Positions 1 to 12,600 of a stretch of 64,000 nucleotides of DNA are shown in pieces; the stretch's first letter is position 1; each line of letters begins with the position of its first letter. Origin of the DNA: Casuarius casuarius (lineage: Eukaryota; Chordata; Aves; Casuariiformes; Casuariidae). The notes under the pieces are model-generated. The model searched no databases. It was not told the DNA's origin and saw only the letters and a list, made by a program, of their open reading frames with translations. A program made the translations under genes and the position numbers. The stretch covers positions 6,436,937 to 6,500,936 of the forward strand of contig PTFA01000012.1 in assembly GCA_003342895.1 (NCBI GenBank). The letters are read 5' to 3'.

Positions 1-2060
1 AATAATCTATAGGGGATTTTGATTAAGCTCTAATACTTCTATAAGTAAAGTATCTAGCACCAGAAAAGAAAAAAAACATTATTGCAAGCTAATGCTAATA
101 AATGGCAATAATGAAAAATTATTTTTCTGTTTCATAACAGAAATTTTTGCTGTAAATTTTCTCATCACTGAATGAGTCTATTTAAAGCCTATATGGACTT
201 AAGCAAATGCATTTATAACCTGAAAATGTATTAGTTGACCCTTTATGCTCATAACACTCTCAGTGTTTAAGTCCATCTGTATTTTTTCCTATAGATTTTC
301 TCTCTTCCTTTGCCACTTTATTTGCTGAAATGTTGCTCTTCAAGAAAAAGCCACTGAGCAATGTGCTTTTGAAGGATAGATTTAGGAGTCTTATTTTCAC
401 TGTATCATAGATAGCTGTTCTTTCCTTACTCATAAATAGAACAAAGTTTTAAGTTTTGAATTTTTTTTTAACGTTAAGTTACAGTAAAACCAGTTGGGAA
501 AAAAAATCTCACTTCTTAAAGTCATCCTTTAAATAGGACATTTACAGTATTTTGGTATGATTTACCTCTTATTTTAGTACTTATGAGTTGATCACATTTT
601 AATCATAGCAAATGACAGGCTCCAGCTTCCTGCAGAAGTTTGGAGTCAGATCCTTAATGATAATCCCTCTGACATGATCATATTCTAACCACTGCAAAAT
701 AAGCAAATACACATGCCATTGCTTATGGCTACTTCATACACATAGTCTTCTGCATTTCTAAACTTCCTTAATGGCATTATCTTCAAAAATGCTTTAAAGT
801 ATTTGTGGGATATATTTGGAGTTGACAGTTTGCCTGNAGAAGATACAGCAGTTTATATGGTCTCCCATCCTAACTCTGTTTCAGTATATAGGATATGACA
901 CTTCAAGTCTGAATCTCAACACCAGCAGCCTGTTGTATTACTATGTCATATTCACAGTACTTTCTCCAGAGATTTAAGTGTCTAGAATTATAAATAATCT
1001 GGTGCTTTGTCAAATAACTCTTCAGCTCAGGTTCAATTTAGGTTACTTCTTTTTCTCCTGTGAAATCCCTGGATCACTCTAATCTTCACTTCAGTTTCCT
1101 TAAACTGAAGATTTTGAGTTACCCTAAACCATACTTTCACTGATCTTCTTAAAATGAGGATGGGATTAAGCCCAGTCATTACAAGTAGCTTACTTTTGTT
1201 CTTTTTCTCTCCTATTTAAACTCTTTAGCTAGCTGCTTACATCTTCTTTGTCTTCTGCCGCCCCTTTGGAACAGAGGAGTCCAGCAGAATGACCTGTGTT
1301 TAGTGATACTTTGGAGAGTGGTTTGCCCGTAAATCCTAGTCAGTAACTAGCTGTTCTTTAAATTGTTTTGACTCTCAAAGGTTTGAAACTCTGTGAAGCA
1401 TTTCACTGCAAAGGTAACTTTTAGTGAAAGACACAACAGCAAAACAGCATAGGTTTTATTCTGTCTTAGTTCCTGAATTTACAAGTCTTACTAATATCAA
1501 ATAGCTCGTGGCATTTCCTCTCTGTGAAATTATCATCTTGGTGTAATTAAGGATATCAGGATTAAGATCATATTCTGAACAGCCAGGCCATTTAATCTTT
1601 GATTTTAAGGTTTTTGTAACTAAGTAGCATTGCAGGATGAGTGTCATAAGCACAAATCTAATTCCTGCACTGAAATCACTATCAAAAACATACAATTTGT
1701 TCCAAGATCAGTTCCTGAGAAATACTGCTACTCATTCTGAATAATCCCCATTAGTTCCTGCTTTTGTAAAAGACTCCTGATACATATGAAAATAACAAAT
1801 TAAGAAAGAACTTTAACCTCACAAGCTATCCCCATGTGGCAGGAACCTAGGATCTTGGTGGTTTTCTTAGTTTCTCTTGCTATTTTCCCTTTATGCAAAA
1901 GGAGTTAACTTTTTTTTAGAGGCATTAGAAAATATTTTGCAGCTTGTAGTACGTAGGGGATTGGGGTGGCATGAATACTTTGTGAATGCTTGGACTGTGT
2001 TTTATACTGTAGAACCCAAAACCTCAAATTTGGGAGCTTGCAGAACGAGCTCCCCAAAGA
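1..2060. other. Non-coding, nothing specific seen
   Basis: AT-rich unique-looking DNA with short A/T runs. The longest frame (1456-1695, minus) has no recognisable feature. Confidence 0.7.
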
Positions 2061-2065
2061 CAGCT

Positions 2066-2103
2066 TGCACATGCATGTGTGCACAAGCACGCGCATGCAC
2101 ACA
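2066..2103. repeat. Alternating purine-pyrimidine tract, Z-DNA prone
   Basis: Two strictly alternating tracts, 20 bases (2066-2085) and 17 bases (2087-2103), are separated by one break. They are made of TG/CA and CG steps including GCACGCGCATGC. Confidence 0.8.
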
Positions 2104-2579
2104 AAATGATCCTCCGAAAATTAAGTTAAGGGGGGGGTGGAAACGATTATTGAGCGGAGAAATAAGGAGGCAGAGTTCTTCACAAAGTGAAATAATAATT
2201 CAGCTGCAGGTCCAAAAATGACATGAAGGTCCCTGACATCCCAGCTAAGGGTTTATTGTCTGTTCTCATTCTTCCATGAACATCTGAGATTAAGAAAAGA
2301 CTAATGAGAGGTCACATCTTCCAAACATGGCTTTAGATTTTAAACTAACACTAAACAGAGCAAGAAATATAGGAAATGAATAAAGGAATGAGGTGCATGC
2401 AAAAACTTTCTCTGACAGTTGTTACCTGCTGACTTTCCCACCAGCTGTTTGGTTGCAATTTCCATCAAATCTCATGGAGAGTTAGTGATTCTCACAGGTG
2501 TTGGGATAGTAAATCCCAGCAAGTTCTGTGAAATTACAAGGCCAGGACTAGCTCTGTGGGTACTTTAATGAAAGAAGGC

Positions 2580-2730
2580 AAGTTCGAGGTTGTCGTTCCT
2601 TGTNGGCGGTAGAAATCCCCGTGGGGGAGAGCACTCGAGGCTCAGATCCGGAGGAAACCAAGTGTTGTTTGTCCTGCAGCTTCGGTTCACTGAGGACCTA
2701 AACATCCTTACGCACCTGCCGGGTGTATGA
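2580..2730. other. CpG-richer patch
   Basis: Several CpGs in 150 bases (TTCGAGG, GTCGTT, GGCGGT, CCCCGTGG, CTCGAGG, TCCGGA, TTCGGT, TACGCA, GCCGGG) in an otherwise CpG-poor region. There is no ORF, TATA box or clear splice site. It could be a small regulatory patch or a decayed repeat. Confidence 0.3.
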
Positions 2731-2845
2731 CCACCATAAATAATGTCTTGTATGTATAGTTCTGTTTCCTTTTAGACTTGGTACACTTTGGAAAGCTTAG
2801 CGAGTGTCTCTGCATATATGCTGCCTTTTGTGCAAGACCTGGATT

Positions 2846-2861
2846 CACCTGAATTCAGGTG
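2846..2861. promoter_or_regulatory. 16-bp palindrome with two inverted E2 boxes
   Basis: CACCTGAATTCAGGTG is a perfect palindrome. CACCTG/CAGGTG is the bipartite E2-box recognised by ZEB and Snail-type zinc-finger repressors and by E-proteins; the two copies face each other across AATT. Binding is not shown. Confidence 0.5.
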
Positions 2862-3359
2862 CCTCACTCTTAAGGATAGTTGTACATCACACTTATTTAG
2901 AGAGAAAAAAGGAGAAGCAATACTGGAAGAAGTAGGGGCTTTAAGGGCATTTTGGGGGCCATAGGATTATTTAAAATAACTTAAAAACCTGCACCACATC
3001 TTTCAGATATTTGTCAGGTATAGAGATTTTTCTTCATAAATACTTAAAAATACTACTTAAACTGAAGTAATCTAACCAGACTATGGGAGGATGTTGCTTT
3101 TAAAAAGAGATTTCTAGAAGTCATTGCTTTTGATATAAACCAAATGGATTTGACAAAACATACAGACTGTTGCTTTTCTTCTCCCTGTTCACATATTGCC
3201 AAGGTCTTTTTCCTACAATGGGACTCAGTTTTGCTTTCAGTGATATACCAAGGAGCAGCCTATATTCAGCTTATTGGTATGATAGTAGAGCTTGAGTCTT
3301 CACAGTTCAATAGCTCTCCAAAATTAATATTTCTGGTACAAAATAAGGCTATAAGTGGT

Positions 3360-3480
3360 AAATATGAATGTATGACTGCATATGCAAAAATGTGTGCTCA
3401 TTCAAAACCTGATGTCTGCCTGCTTATAATTATGCATGTAATACAGCATGCATAACTGCATTCTGTAATTATGCATTTGG
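3360..3480. promoter_or_regulatory. Cluster of ATGCAT and octamer-like sites
   Basis: ATATGCAAAAATG at about 3379, then three copies of TTATGCAT or its complement (about 3430, 3447-3455, 3470). The first two form a 9-bp inverted repeat (TTATGCATG ... CATGCATAA, 3430-3455). POU factors bind such motifs; use here is unproven. Confidence 0.35.
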
Positions 3481-4187
3481 TTATGTCCATTGCAATCATT
3501 GTAATGAGGTATGTAGTTACACGCATATTTGTGCAAACAGTTGCAGGAACTTGTTCTCAATACATTTAAATTCTGAATTGATTAAAGATGCCCGCAGACT
3601 GATAGATTCCAAGAAGGTTCTTATGCAATAATTTCTGTAGTGCTACAACAGATGTGATTAAACTGGTTTAATTTTTAAGCCTCAAAATTGATATTCTGAT
3701 ATTTTTAAAGCAACAGAATGCTAATTATGGAAGTCTCTTTTTGAGTAAAGAAACTTAATTTTAACATTTCTTAAAAGAAAAAGAATTAACACAGCAGAGT
3801 GGAGATGAAGTCCTCTGAATTTAGACAAACCTTCCTCATTCTTCCTTTTTTTTCTTTTTCTTCTTCAAAGAACACTTTAAAACACAGGTTTTCTTCTGCA
3901 ATCAAACAGCAGTATATGAAAGTACTTTCTTTTATAACTTTACAAACATTGACTTGAAATACCTTACTGAGTTAAGACAGGAAGACTTGAGAGACTAAAA
4001 GGTGTATGATGTAGGCAAAGAGATAATCTGAAATGTGAAATGGCAATAAGCACAGAGGAGGAGGAAGGTGGCAAAGACTTGGCTTTTATCGATACAGGTT
4101 TTTATNGAAAGTGAGGTAAAGCAGCACCTTTCTCTTAAAGCTTTTCCCAAATCCTCATTAGGAATATAAAATACTAAAAGGGAATTT

Positions 4188-4203
4188 AAAAAAAAAAAAA
4201 AAA
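4188..4203. repeat. A16 homopolymer
   Basis: Sixteen consecutive A followed by CCCTAAG. No target-site duplication or retrogene body could be seen upstream. Confidence 0.95.
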
Positions 4204-5299
4204 CCCTAAGACTTATCCTTTCAATTCAGCCCTATCTTTGCTTGTTTAATTATTTAAGCAGCATGAGACAGATGCTCATTTAAATACTGAGATTTAAATA
4301 CTCAGTTGCCACCAAGTAGGACATCGGCATGGGAAACAGGAGAGTAATGGGAAGATGCTTGCTTCTGAGTCTGACCACAGATAAACGGCTCAGCTACCAG
4401 GCTGTTCAGGGGTATATATTTCTCTNTGTCTTCACTAGAGTTCAGAGAGTCTTCATTTTAGTTTGTAGAATAGGAAGAGTTTAATGATGCAGAGTTTAAT
4501 TTTCAGTGATACAGAACAATACCTACAGATTCTGCTAAGGTAGGTTCCTCACTCTGTGCATTTTATTAAAAAATAATTGGGTTTTCCCAAGTCATGTGTT
4601 AGGGTTTTTTTTCCAACTTTCATTAGGCATTATTTAATCTTTCATCTGTGGATGGCATCTTTTAAAAAGGGGCAGAAAAATCTAAAACATGATTCTTAAA
4701 CTAGTTCCTTCTGTAAAAACAGTTTCTGAACATACTTCAGAGATAATTAGTGNAATTCAAAGTTATTCTGTGTAATCAAACATGTCAACGTCAAAGTGCT
4801 TTTTCCACACTTAACTACTTTGAAAATAAGTCGCTGAATTAAGACAGAAAGACTATTAAGAAATCTCCTATGAGAGTTAGTAAACAAAACTATTTTATCT
4901 GTGTTAACCTGGGAGGTGGGGAGGGGAGGTGCTGCTCTTTTAATTTAAACTGTTTCCAATTAACCTAGCTGTTTTCCATTGCTGAAGCATCTCACACTTT
5001 TGTATGCTGTGGAATAAGGCTACCAGGAGATTCCTAGTGACCCACCCCCAGATCAGGCAATGACTTGGATACTTAGCCGGAAACTGGGAACAAAAGTTGA
5101 AATGAGTTGTCTGCCCCTTTCAGGGTAGGGGCTTGAACCAAGACCATCATATGCTAGGAGTGTCCTGCATGCATCAGTAGGTGTTTGCCCTATTTCTTGT
5201 TTCCAGTGAATCTGAAAAAAAAAAAAATACTTTTGGCCAAAGCCTTTTGGTGCACTTGGCTGGAATAATGAGAGCTATACTTTTAGCTGATCGTTTTTC

Positions 5300-5370
5300 T
5301 GTCCTCATTGTTTCTCCCATTTTGCAGATGAAAGACAGTCACAGAGAAGCATAGGCCCAGGTTCTCAGAA
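5300..5370 (-). mobile_element. Possible MIR-like tail, minus strand
   Basis: CTCCCATTTTGCAGATGAAAGACAGTCACAGAGAAG resembles the reverse complement of a MIR tail (CCCATTTTACAGATGAGGAAACTGAGGCACAGAG). Only about 45 bases align convincingly. Confidence 0.45.
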
Positions 5371-6162
5371 GGGCATAGTGCTTAATTCTCTGTTAGTTCC
5401 TAATAATTTCAGTGGGAGAGGGGAAGGGAGTAGTTATGTCTTTAAGCATCTCCGAAGATCCAGTTTCGGATCTATGGCATGCACTTTGTCACGGCTTGAC
5501 AAGATGTGTCATGATCAAAGAACAAAACCCAGTTTTCCCAAGTCCTCAGGTAATGTTCAATTACAGTAGTATTCTTCCTATTCAACTAATACATGACTCC
5601 TTTCACGACTGTAGATGGAAGATTAAACAAAGCACAGGAAATATGATCTGTCAGTGACTGATGGATTAGAGGGGAAATTTTTACTACTTTCATGTGCTGC
5701 TTATCAAACATTCAATTTTGTAAAATTTATTCTCAAAAATGGATTTGTCTGACAGTAGCATAATTTACACTTTTAAAATGCTTGAGCTGTGTGATCACAT
5801 AAATATTATGTATCAACCTTGTCCAAATGTTATCATTTCAGGTCATTCTAGAACTACTCATTTATACTGTAAGCTAAGTGTCAAACATTAAAAGAATGTC
5901 TCCTGTTAGCATAGAACAAGGGTGTGGAATTGCTGAAATGCTGAAGAGTACAATGCAGGCTCTTGGTAACAAGATATGAGAAAGCTNCGACTTTGCAAAA
6001 AGGCATATCCTGCACTAACACCAGCAAGTGGCATGGCTCTTAGTTTCCTCTGAAATATCATGACTGCTTTAGCATTGACTATGGAAAATTGGTTCATGAA
6101 ACAAATGAATCATGCATGTTTTTAATACAATATGCTTTAGGTATATTAGTCAATCCAAAATG

Positions 6163-6196
6163 GTTTTTGTTTTTTTTGTTTTTTTTGTTTTTTTTT
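6163..6196. repeat. T-rich tandem tract, about three GT8 units
   Basis: G followed by eight T, eight T and nine T blocks separated by single Gs; period 9. Confidence 0.9.
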
Positions 6197-7689
6197 GAGT
6201 GTGCTTGTATATGGCTTTAGAAGAGTCTGCTTCAAAGATATGGCTTGTAGTTTTTATATCTGAATGAATTATATCTAGCTGAGCAGTGAGAGCAATATCA
6301 CTTCACTGCATGTGGCTGACATAAAAATTCAGGTGTGACCTTCTTTCCAGAACCATTTTCCCAGCATAAGCACAAAAGTGTAGAGGAGCTTCCTGTGATT
6401 ATTTGAATCTTACTCTTCTGGTGTTTGAAATGATTTCTGTCATTCTATTCCAAGTCATTAATGTGTCCATTCTATGATGCTAGGTGTGCGCTAATAGTTA
6501 TGCTGCATGTATTTAACATGCTAGATATTTTGCTTGCTTATAGAACATTTATTTAAGGACAATAGTGTGTACATGGCAGCACCTGTACAATTCCTAGAAA
6601 TGATTATTGTGGTCTGTTGTTGGCTGTGTTGTCTTACGAATTCTCTCATCTCATTCAGATGGCTCAGAATGATCTTACAAGGTTGTTATTCTTAGACTGA
6701 GGATGACGAACTGTCCCAAATTCTTTGACTTACTCTTAATTAAAGGAGAATAAAGTATATATTAGAAATGTGGCTAGATGGATTGGTCCTATCTAAATCT
6801 TCTTTCATTTTCTTTTCTTCTAATAATCAGTTTTCCCTCATTTTTTTTTCCCAGCTGTTCCATACATTCATAGGTGAAAAAACAGGGATGTTGTTAGTAA
6901 CATCCACATTTGAAAGTGAGCTGGCTGTTAAGAGTGGTGGAACCTTGGAGTAGGCTTTACCATAGCAACGGGCAGTATTATGCCGATATTAAAAATGTAC
7001 CTCTAGAAAGGCATGGATCTTGTTGCTGAATGAAACTGTTTCCTGTGAAAAAGACTTTAACAATTACAAGCTTGCAAAGCAGTGTTTCTAACTTTTTCTT
7101 TTCATTTTATTTCTACTTCCTCCACTTCTTTCTTCTTCCAGTAGAAAACCTAAAATGTTTTTGATCCTAAATTTCACTGTTTGGTGACCAGACTTGTGTC
7201 CCACTTTCTTTCCTCCAATGCTTTACAAACTGGGACAGTTCACAAAAGAGTATTGGCCACAAATTTTCATCTTCTTAAAAACAATCAATAAATTACTATC
7301 AGATAAAAACTGAAATTATTATTGTAAACATTAGTGATTTCTGATTTACTGAGAGGATTAGCGTAACATAATTCAGTTTTGTCACTAATCTAAAAGCTCA
7401 GTGCCTATTTAATAAAGTTGATGGGAATCAATTTAAGCAGTTTAAAAATATAATGATTTTGCCTCGTGTTTAGCAGCAGAATAACTCAAATGTAATTATA
7501 ATGCTAGTCTTACTGATAAATTATTGCTAATCAAAACCCTGCCTTTTTGAATCTTTTTTACAGTAGTAGTGCTTTTACAGTTGAGTATTGTTTTAACATC
7601 TAGTTTGGCCTGTCAAGTTCATACAGAAATAAAAAATAAAAGTGGGGTTTTGTAGTGTCATAAGAAGCACAAAACTGGGATGCAGTGGG

Positions 7690-8310
7690 GAAAGGACAGA
7701 GTAGGAGAAAGGGAGAAGATAGACGATGTCAAAGAAGAGTGGGTTTCCCTGTATTGACATCCAGTCCCTTCTGTCCCATAGCTCCCATTTTTTCAGCTTA
7801 CTGCACCTCAGTTCCCAGATTCCCACTTTTTCTCGCAAAGTCCTCCCCATCAGCCTCCTCACCCTCAGCCTCCTTCACCCATCCCCCAGAGCTACCTGCA
7901 AGTGCATCCTGCCACAAAGTGCCAGGAACCTCAGCCCTGCTCCTCCACGATGCCACTTNTTATCCCACATTTAAAAATGAAGCTGTGATCCTTCTGTAAA
8001 GGCATTAATGTGTGCTTCACAGCCACAGGCGGTGCTTGCAGCTGCCTTTCCTAACCACAGTGACCTTTCTGCTGGCCCTCTGCCTACCCGGAGCCCCATC
8101 TGAGCTTCCCCCGAGCTTCTCCTGGGTCAGCATGCTGCCTGCACCTGCCTCGCATCAACCTCTAGTCTCTATTTTCAGCTCTGTTTCATGGCCTTGCATC
8201 GGTTGTCACTGTTGCTGCACATCTCCTACTGTGTCCCCAGCTCTGCTGACAAAACCCTGCTGCTCCTGGCAGGGCTTCCACAACACAGACGGAGGAGATG
8301 CTGACTGAAG
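7690..8310. other. C/T-rich block of unknown origin
   Basis: A G/A-rich run (7685-7735) is followed by about 560 bases of CTCC/CAGCCTCC-type sequence with frames open on both strands (for example 7685-7999 plus, 8226-8603 minus). No retroviral or LINE signature could be read. It is probably an old unidentified repeat or simply pyrimidine-rich DNA. Confidence 0.3.
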
Positions 8311-8319
8311 CTGGCATGG

Positions 8320-9025
8320 GGGGGGACAGTGATGGCAGAAGATGAGGGCATGGCCATGTAGTTATCCATAATTTTAATGCAGTAAAAAAAAATCTGTAGA
8401 GTATACACAAAATGTCCTGAATAAATCTTCTCTAAGACATTCACAGAAAAGCCGCTTGTAGGAGTCTGAGACCTGAAGCCCTCATTGAGGGAGAAGACCA
8501 ATACGAGGCTGAAAAGGGATGTGTATGTGGATTTGATAGCGGTTGCAATATTCTCCACTTGGAGCAGAAACTGAGATCTGTACCAATCCTGAGAATGTAG
8601 CAATCGCTATGATTAAGGCTGATGCTCTGAATTGCTGGTAAAACCTTCTGGAAGAAGAGCAGAAGCCCCGTGGAGGTCTAGTGGGCAAATTAATGGGTCT
8701 ACATAGATTCTCATATGCAGGATCCAGAATTAGAACTTGTCCTCCCTATTCTTTTTGTATTATTATATATATTTACATTTTCGCGTGAGAATCTTCTCTT
8801 GCCTTAAAAGGAAGGGCTGTGCTGCCAAGAGCCCTGTCACGTGATTTTCTGGTCTGGGCCAGCAATGGGAGTCTTAGTCCCAGCCTGGGCCTGAAAAAAC
8901 TTCTGGGGTTCAGGTTAGGGTTCAGGTTGGGAGAAAGAGAAAGCTGAGAGGTGCCGTTTCAGTGGGTCTGGGAAGGGGCTTCCAAAGGAAGGGCAGGGCT
9001 TTGCAGTATTCATTTCAGTCCTCTG
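8320..9025. other. Non-coding, unassigned
   Basis: Moderate composition. A GGTTCAGGTTAGGGTTCAGG near-repeat lies at 8909-8930. No gene or named repeat seen. Confidence 0.6.
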
Positions 9026-9029
9026 TTTT

Positions 9030-9660
9030 ATTTATTTAATTCTGCCTTTAGAACTTCTGAGCTACTAGAACTTATAAAAAAGATAAAATAGCACATGTTA
9101 ATTTAATTTTTTTCTAGTGACTGTCAGGGTGCCACAGGTTCCCTTTTCATATCCTGTTGATTGGGTTTTTAAGTCACTTACTCTTGCTTCTAATTAAATT
9201 AATTAAAGAATACATTTAAACCACATATGCTACTTACTGTGCTACTTAGTTACATATTACTAAACCCTAACTTAATCTGTTACTTGACTAGATCTTCATA
9301 GTTTCAGAAGATAGTTATACATTTACATTGNGTTATTATGGTTGAATCTAAATATTCAATTAACACATTAATTAGGTTTTCATGGTGATTGTTTTAATGT
9401 TAAATCACTTTTTCATTGTTAGATGTTGCAAATTGACTTTGCTAACAAAGTCAATTATACCTACTTAATGGAAAGAGATTTATATGAATTCAGTTATGGC
9501 CAATATTACATGATCCATTGATGATGAATAATAAATTTAATAATGCATGAATTGGCTATAACAGTTTTAATATTAAACTGGTATTGACATATTATTTAGA
9601 AGTTAAGCTACGCAAAAGTTGGCAACTTTTATGCCAGATGCTAAGGACCACTGTCCACAT
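9030..9660. promoter_or_regulatory. Candidate conserved non-coding element, TAAT-rich
   Basis: An AT-rich but complex block with many homeodomain-type cores (TAATTAAATTAATTAA at about 9193, CAATTAACACATTAATTAGG at about 9357, TTAATAATGCATGAATT at 9537) and a perfect 11-bp inverted repeat at 9431-9456. It has no simple repeats, no ORF and no TE signature. High-complexity AT-rich sequence with clustered TAAT sites is typical of vertebrate developmental enhancers. Conservation itself cannot be seen here. Confidence 0.35.
9431..9456. repeat. Perfect 11-bp inverted repeat, 4-nt loop
   Basis: AATTGACTTTG, loop CTAA, then CAAAGTCAATT. Every base of the two arms pairs. It lies inside the TAAT-rich block. 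Confidence 0.95.
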
Positions 9661-9664
9661 CAAA

Positions 9665-12600
9665 TATAAAAATACACAAAGTTCGTAGTGGATATCATCA
9701 ACCTCATTTCACTCTTGATTCAGGGGAAGAAAGGGGTAGAAGATGATGAAGAATTTTTGTTCCTGAATTTCATTCAGTCATCTGTATTTTAAGGCTTTTA
9801 GTAAAACGCAATAACATGGTCTTATTTTTCAGCTTCAAATTTGTAAAATTAGCTGGAATGTTTCAAACTAAAATATTAGTCTTAAAATGGCCTTTTAAAT
9901 TACTTTTTCATACTTTTTCATTTTAAATGAACACAAATGTACAAAATTCAACAGCTTGAAATAAAGGAATGAAAAAAATGTCTACTTCAAACATCTCAAA
10001 ATGAACTATCATAAAAGACTGAAGTTAAATCATCTGCAGCAAAAAACAACCACTTTTTAGGAAAAAAATATTTTTGCTAACTTTCTAATTAGCTACAGAT
10101 ATTTACTGAGAGCAAAATGATGCTTTGTTGTATGAGTCACAGCCTAAATGCAAAGCTGAATAGGCTTTGGACATAATTCATCTCTGTGAAACCTGAGAAT
10201 GCAGATTTGGGGTTTTCTGGCATCTTTTAAGTATCTTCTTTCCTAACAGCAAAGTCCAAATCTGACAGTGTATATGTATTAAAAGGAAAGTTACAGCAAC
10301 ACCATGAACACCCTGTGAAATTATATTTCTGAATAAAACTGTAAGGCTGGACAGGTATTGAAATGTTTCCCTCAACACACGTATTAGACTTTGTTTAGAG
10401 ATGTTAAATTCTTGACCAGGTGCTCACCATAAGCCAAAGAGGGACATTCAGTCCTGTAGAAGTAAACAAAAATATTAACTCTCAGATATGTGTTAAAATT
10501 CTGACCCATAACTTCTTATCAGAAAAAAAAAAAGTATTAAATATATTTCTCTGGTGCTGCATTCTTCTCCCTGAACTGAAATGTGCGGTAAGGCCTAACA
10601 CAATGAGGTGCAATAAGGTACTGAGATAAGGAAGATGAAGTCTGGGAGCTTTTCTGATATCTATTAGGTATGGTTTTACGTACTAAGTTGTAAAGGCAAG
10701 ATAAAATATCTTTATATTACAAAGATCTGTNCTAAGTTACTTCCAGCTGTAAATTTATGTGTAGCCCACATCCTTGCTCTTATTCTTTTCTTGATGTCTC
10801 CTTATGGTGACACCTTATGGTGGTCCTGTCAGTGCTNAAATTTCAGTATTAAATTATGGTAAGGAATGGCCTCTTCAGTATATTGTACTGTCAAGATCTA
10901 TAACTCTTCTGAGAGACCCACTATGCTGGTTATAATCCTAACTTTGTTACAGGAGAAACTTACCTCGCTGAATAGAATTTTTCCGTATAAACAAAGTCTA
11001 AAAAATACTAAGGACCACAGTAGTAACTGTTGAAATCAACGTGAATTTTGGGTTTGGTGACCATTAGCATTTGGCAAATAGGGCATATATGCTTTCTATA
11101 TGTATATATTCACAGACTTCAAATAGTAAATACTCATTTACATGATATAATCTTTATTTTGTTGAGCTGTGCAAAACATGAACATGTCTCATTTCTTTAG
11201 ATCATGAGAAAATAAAATATTCTCATCCCACTGAATATGAAATTCATGCCAAATTCAAGGAGTTATTTACAATATTTTGCATTTAAATTTGTTGTGCTTT
11301 TTTTAANATTAAACACTGTCTTTCTGGATGAGTTTATGGAAGCTAGTAGTAAAGTAAGCAGAATGTGGAGGAGAAAAATATTTTTTATGGTACAGGGTAA
11401 GATAGCTTACTGGTGCTGAGTTGGTCTTCAATTTATACCTCTAAACCATATTTTTATCCATTCTGTTCTATACTGTGGACCCAGAAATAGAGTTCAGAGC
11501 TGAGAAGATTGAGTCTTTCCAGGCCATTACGTCTTCAAAGTTGTTTAGCTGGGATTTAGTTTACAGGGTCTGAGTATCTTTGTGGCCAAAAGAACTGGTA
11601 GAATTACAGATAAATGTCCAGAGAGAAAAAGAGAGATAGAATTAAGTTGTTTTTAAAGGTCTCCCTTGTCTTGCTTTGGCTGTTGCTCTGCCTGTTCCTA
11701 GTGGTGATGACCTAATGATGGTAAAACTGGTTTCTGATAAAGGGTTTTGCTTCAGGGAGGAACATGTAGCAGGAAAAATTCTTGTGAATCAGTGACAGTG
11801 TCGCAATGAGTCTGTTTTTATACAAACGTAAAAAATCTTCACATGCCACAGCTGGAGAACAGCCACAGTACAAAGACGAAAGAAAATTAGTTTCTACCAT
11901 GTGGAGGGCCTTTGCTGCCATTTTGGTGAGAATTACAAAGAATGCTCATACACAGCTTTGCAATTCTTTTCTGTCCTTAAATGCAACTTCAAAAAACCTA
12001 TGCAAGTTACTATCTACTAGACAGAATTGTAACCATGGCAGCAATATAAATCAGTAAATTTTAGATGTGCAGCACATCATCATTATTAGAATGTAATTAT
12101 CTGATAATACTAGTTGTCAGCTCTATGTTATTAATTGTTTCATTATAGGTTATTATTACTTCTTTTTAATCTGTTTACACAAATTACAGCATGCAGTATT
12201 GGAGTACTGAAACTATTTTGCAATTTAATCACAAGAGGGTTTCAAAATGTCACTTTGCTTAGCACATTGCAAAAGTTTGGAATCAATAAACCCAAAAGGA
12301 AAATCTCAGTTTTCTTTTAAGGTTTCTGGGACTTCTGTTCCAGGAATATAGTGCAGGCAAGGAAATTCAGAAGTGACCTAAAAACTAGGACTAAAACTTG
12401 AATTTAACATGGCAGTGTGTGTTCCAAAGAAGGCATATTTTGTAATAAAACTGTTTTGTCTTTCCACTCTGAAAAAAGTTAGTTGAAAATACACATGTAT
12501 AACACTTTTTTCATCACTTTCTCCACATAATCTAGTTATACTCTTCAGATGCTGAATCTCAGACTGCCTTTGGCTCTGAATCACCTTTTACTATATCTGA

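Larger units (their letters stand above)
3490..7680. other. Non-coding; only the MIR-like tail and simple A/T tracts
   Basis: AT-rich DNA with A16 at 4188, a 13-A run near 5215 and the GT8 tract at 6163. Short frames at 5378-5657 overlap each other in two frames and look accidental. Confidence 0.65.

Noticed and set aside
4188..4203. Poly-A tail of a processed pseudogene
   Set aside because: No coding relic, polyadenylation signal or target-site duplication found.
6463..6490. CR1 octamer tail (CCATTCTATGATGCT)
   Set aside because: Only one and a half octamer units and no CR1 body beside it.
7690..8310. LTR or endogenous retrovirus fragment with polypurine tract
   Set aside because: No terminal TG...CA pair, primer-binding site or retroviral protein similarity could be seen.
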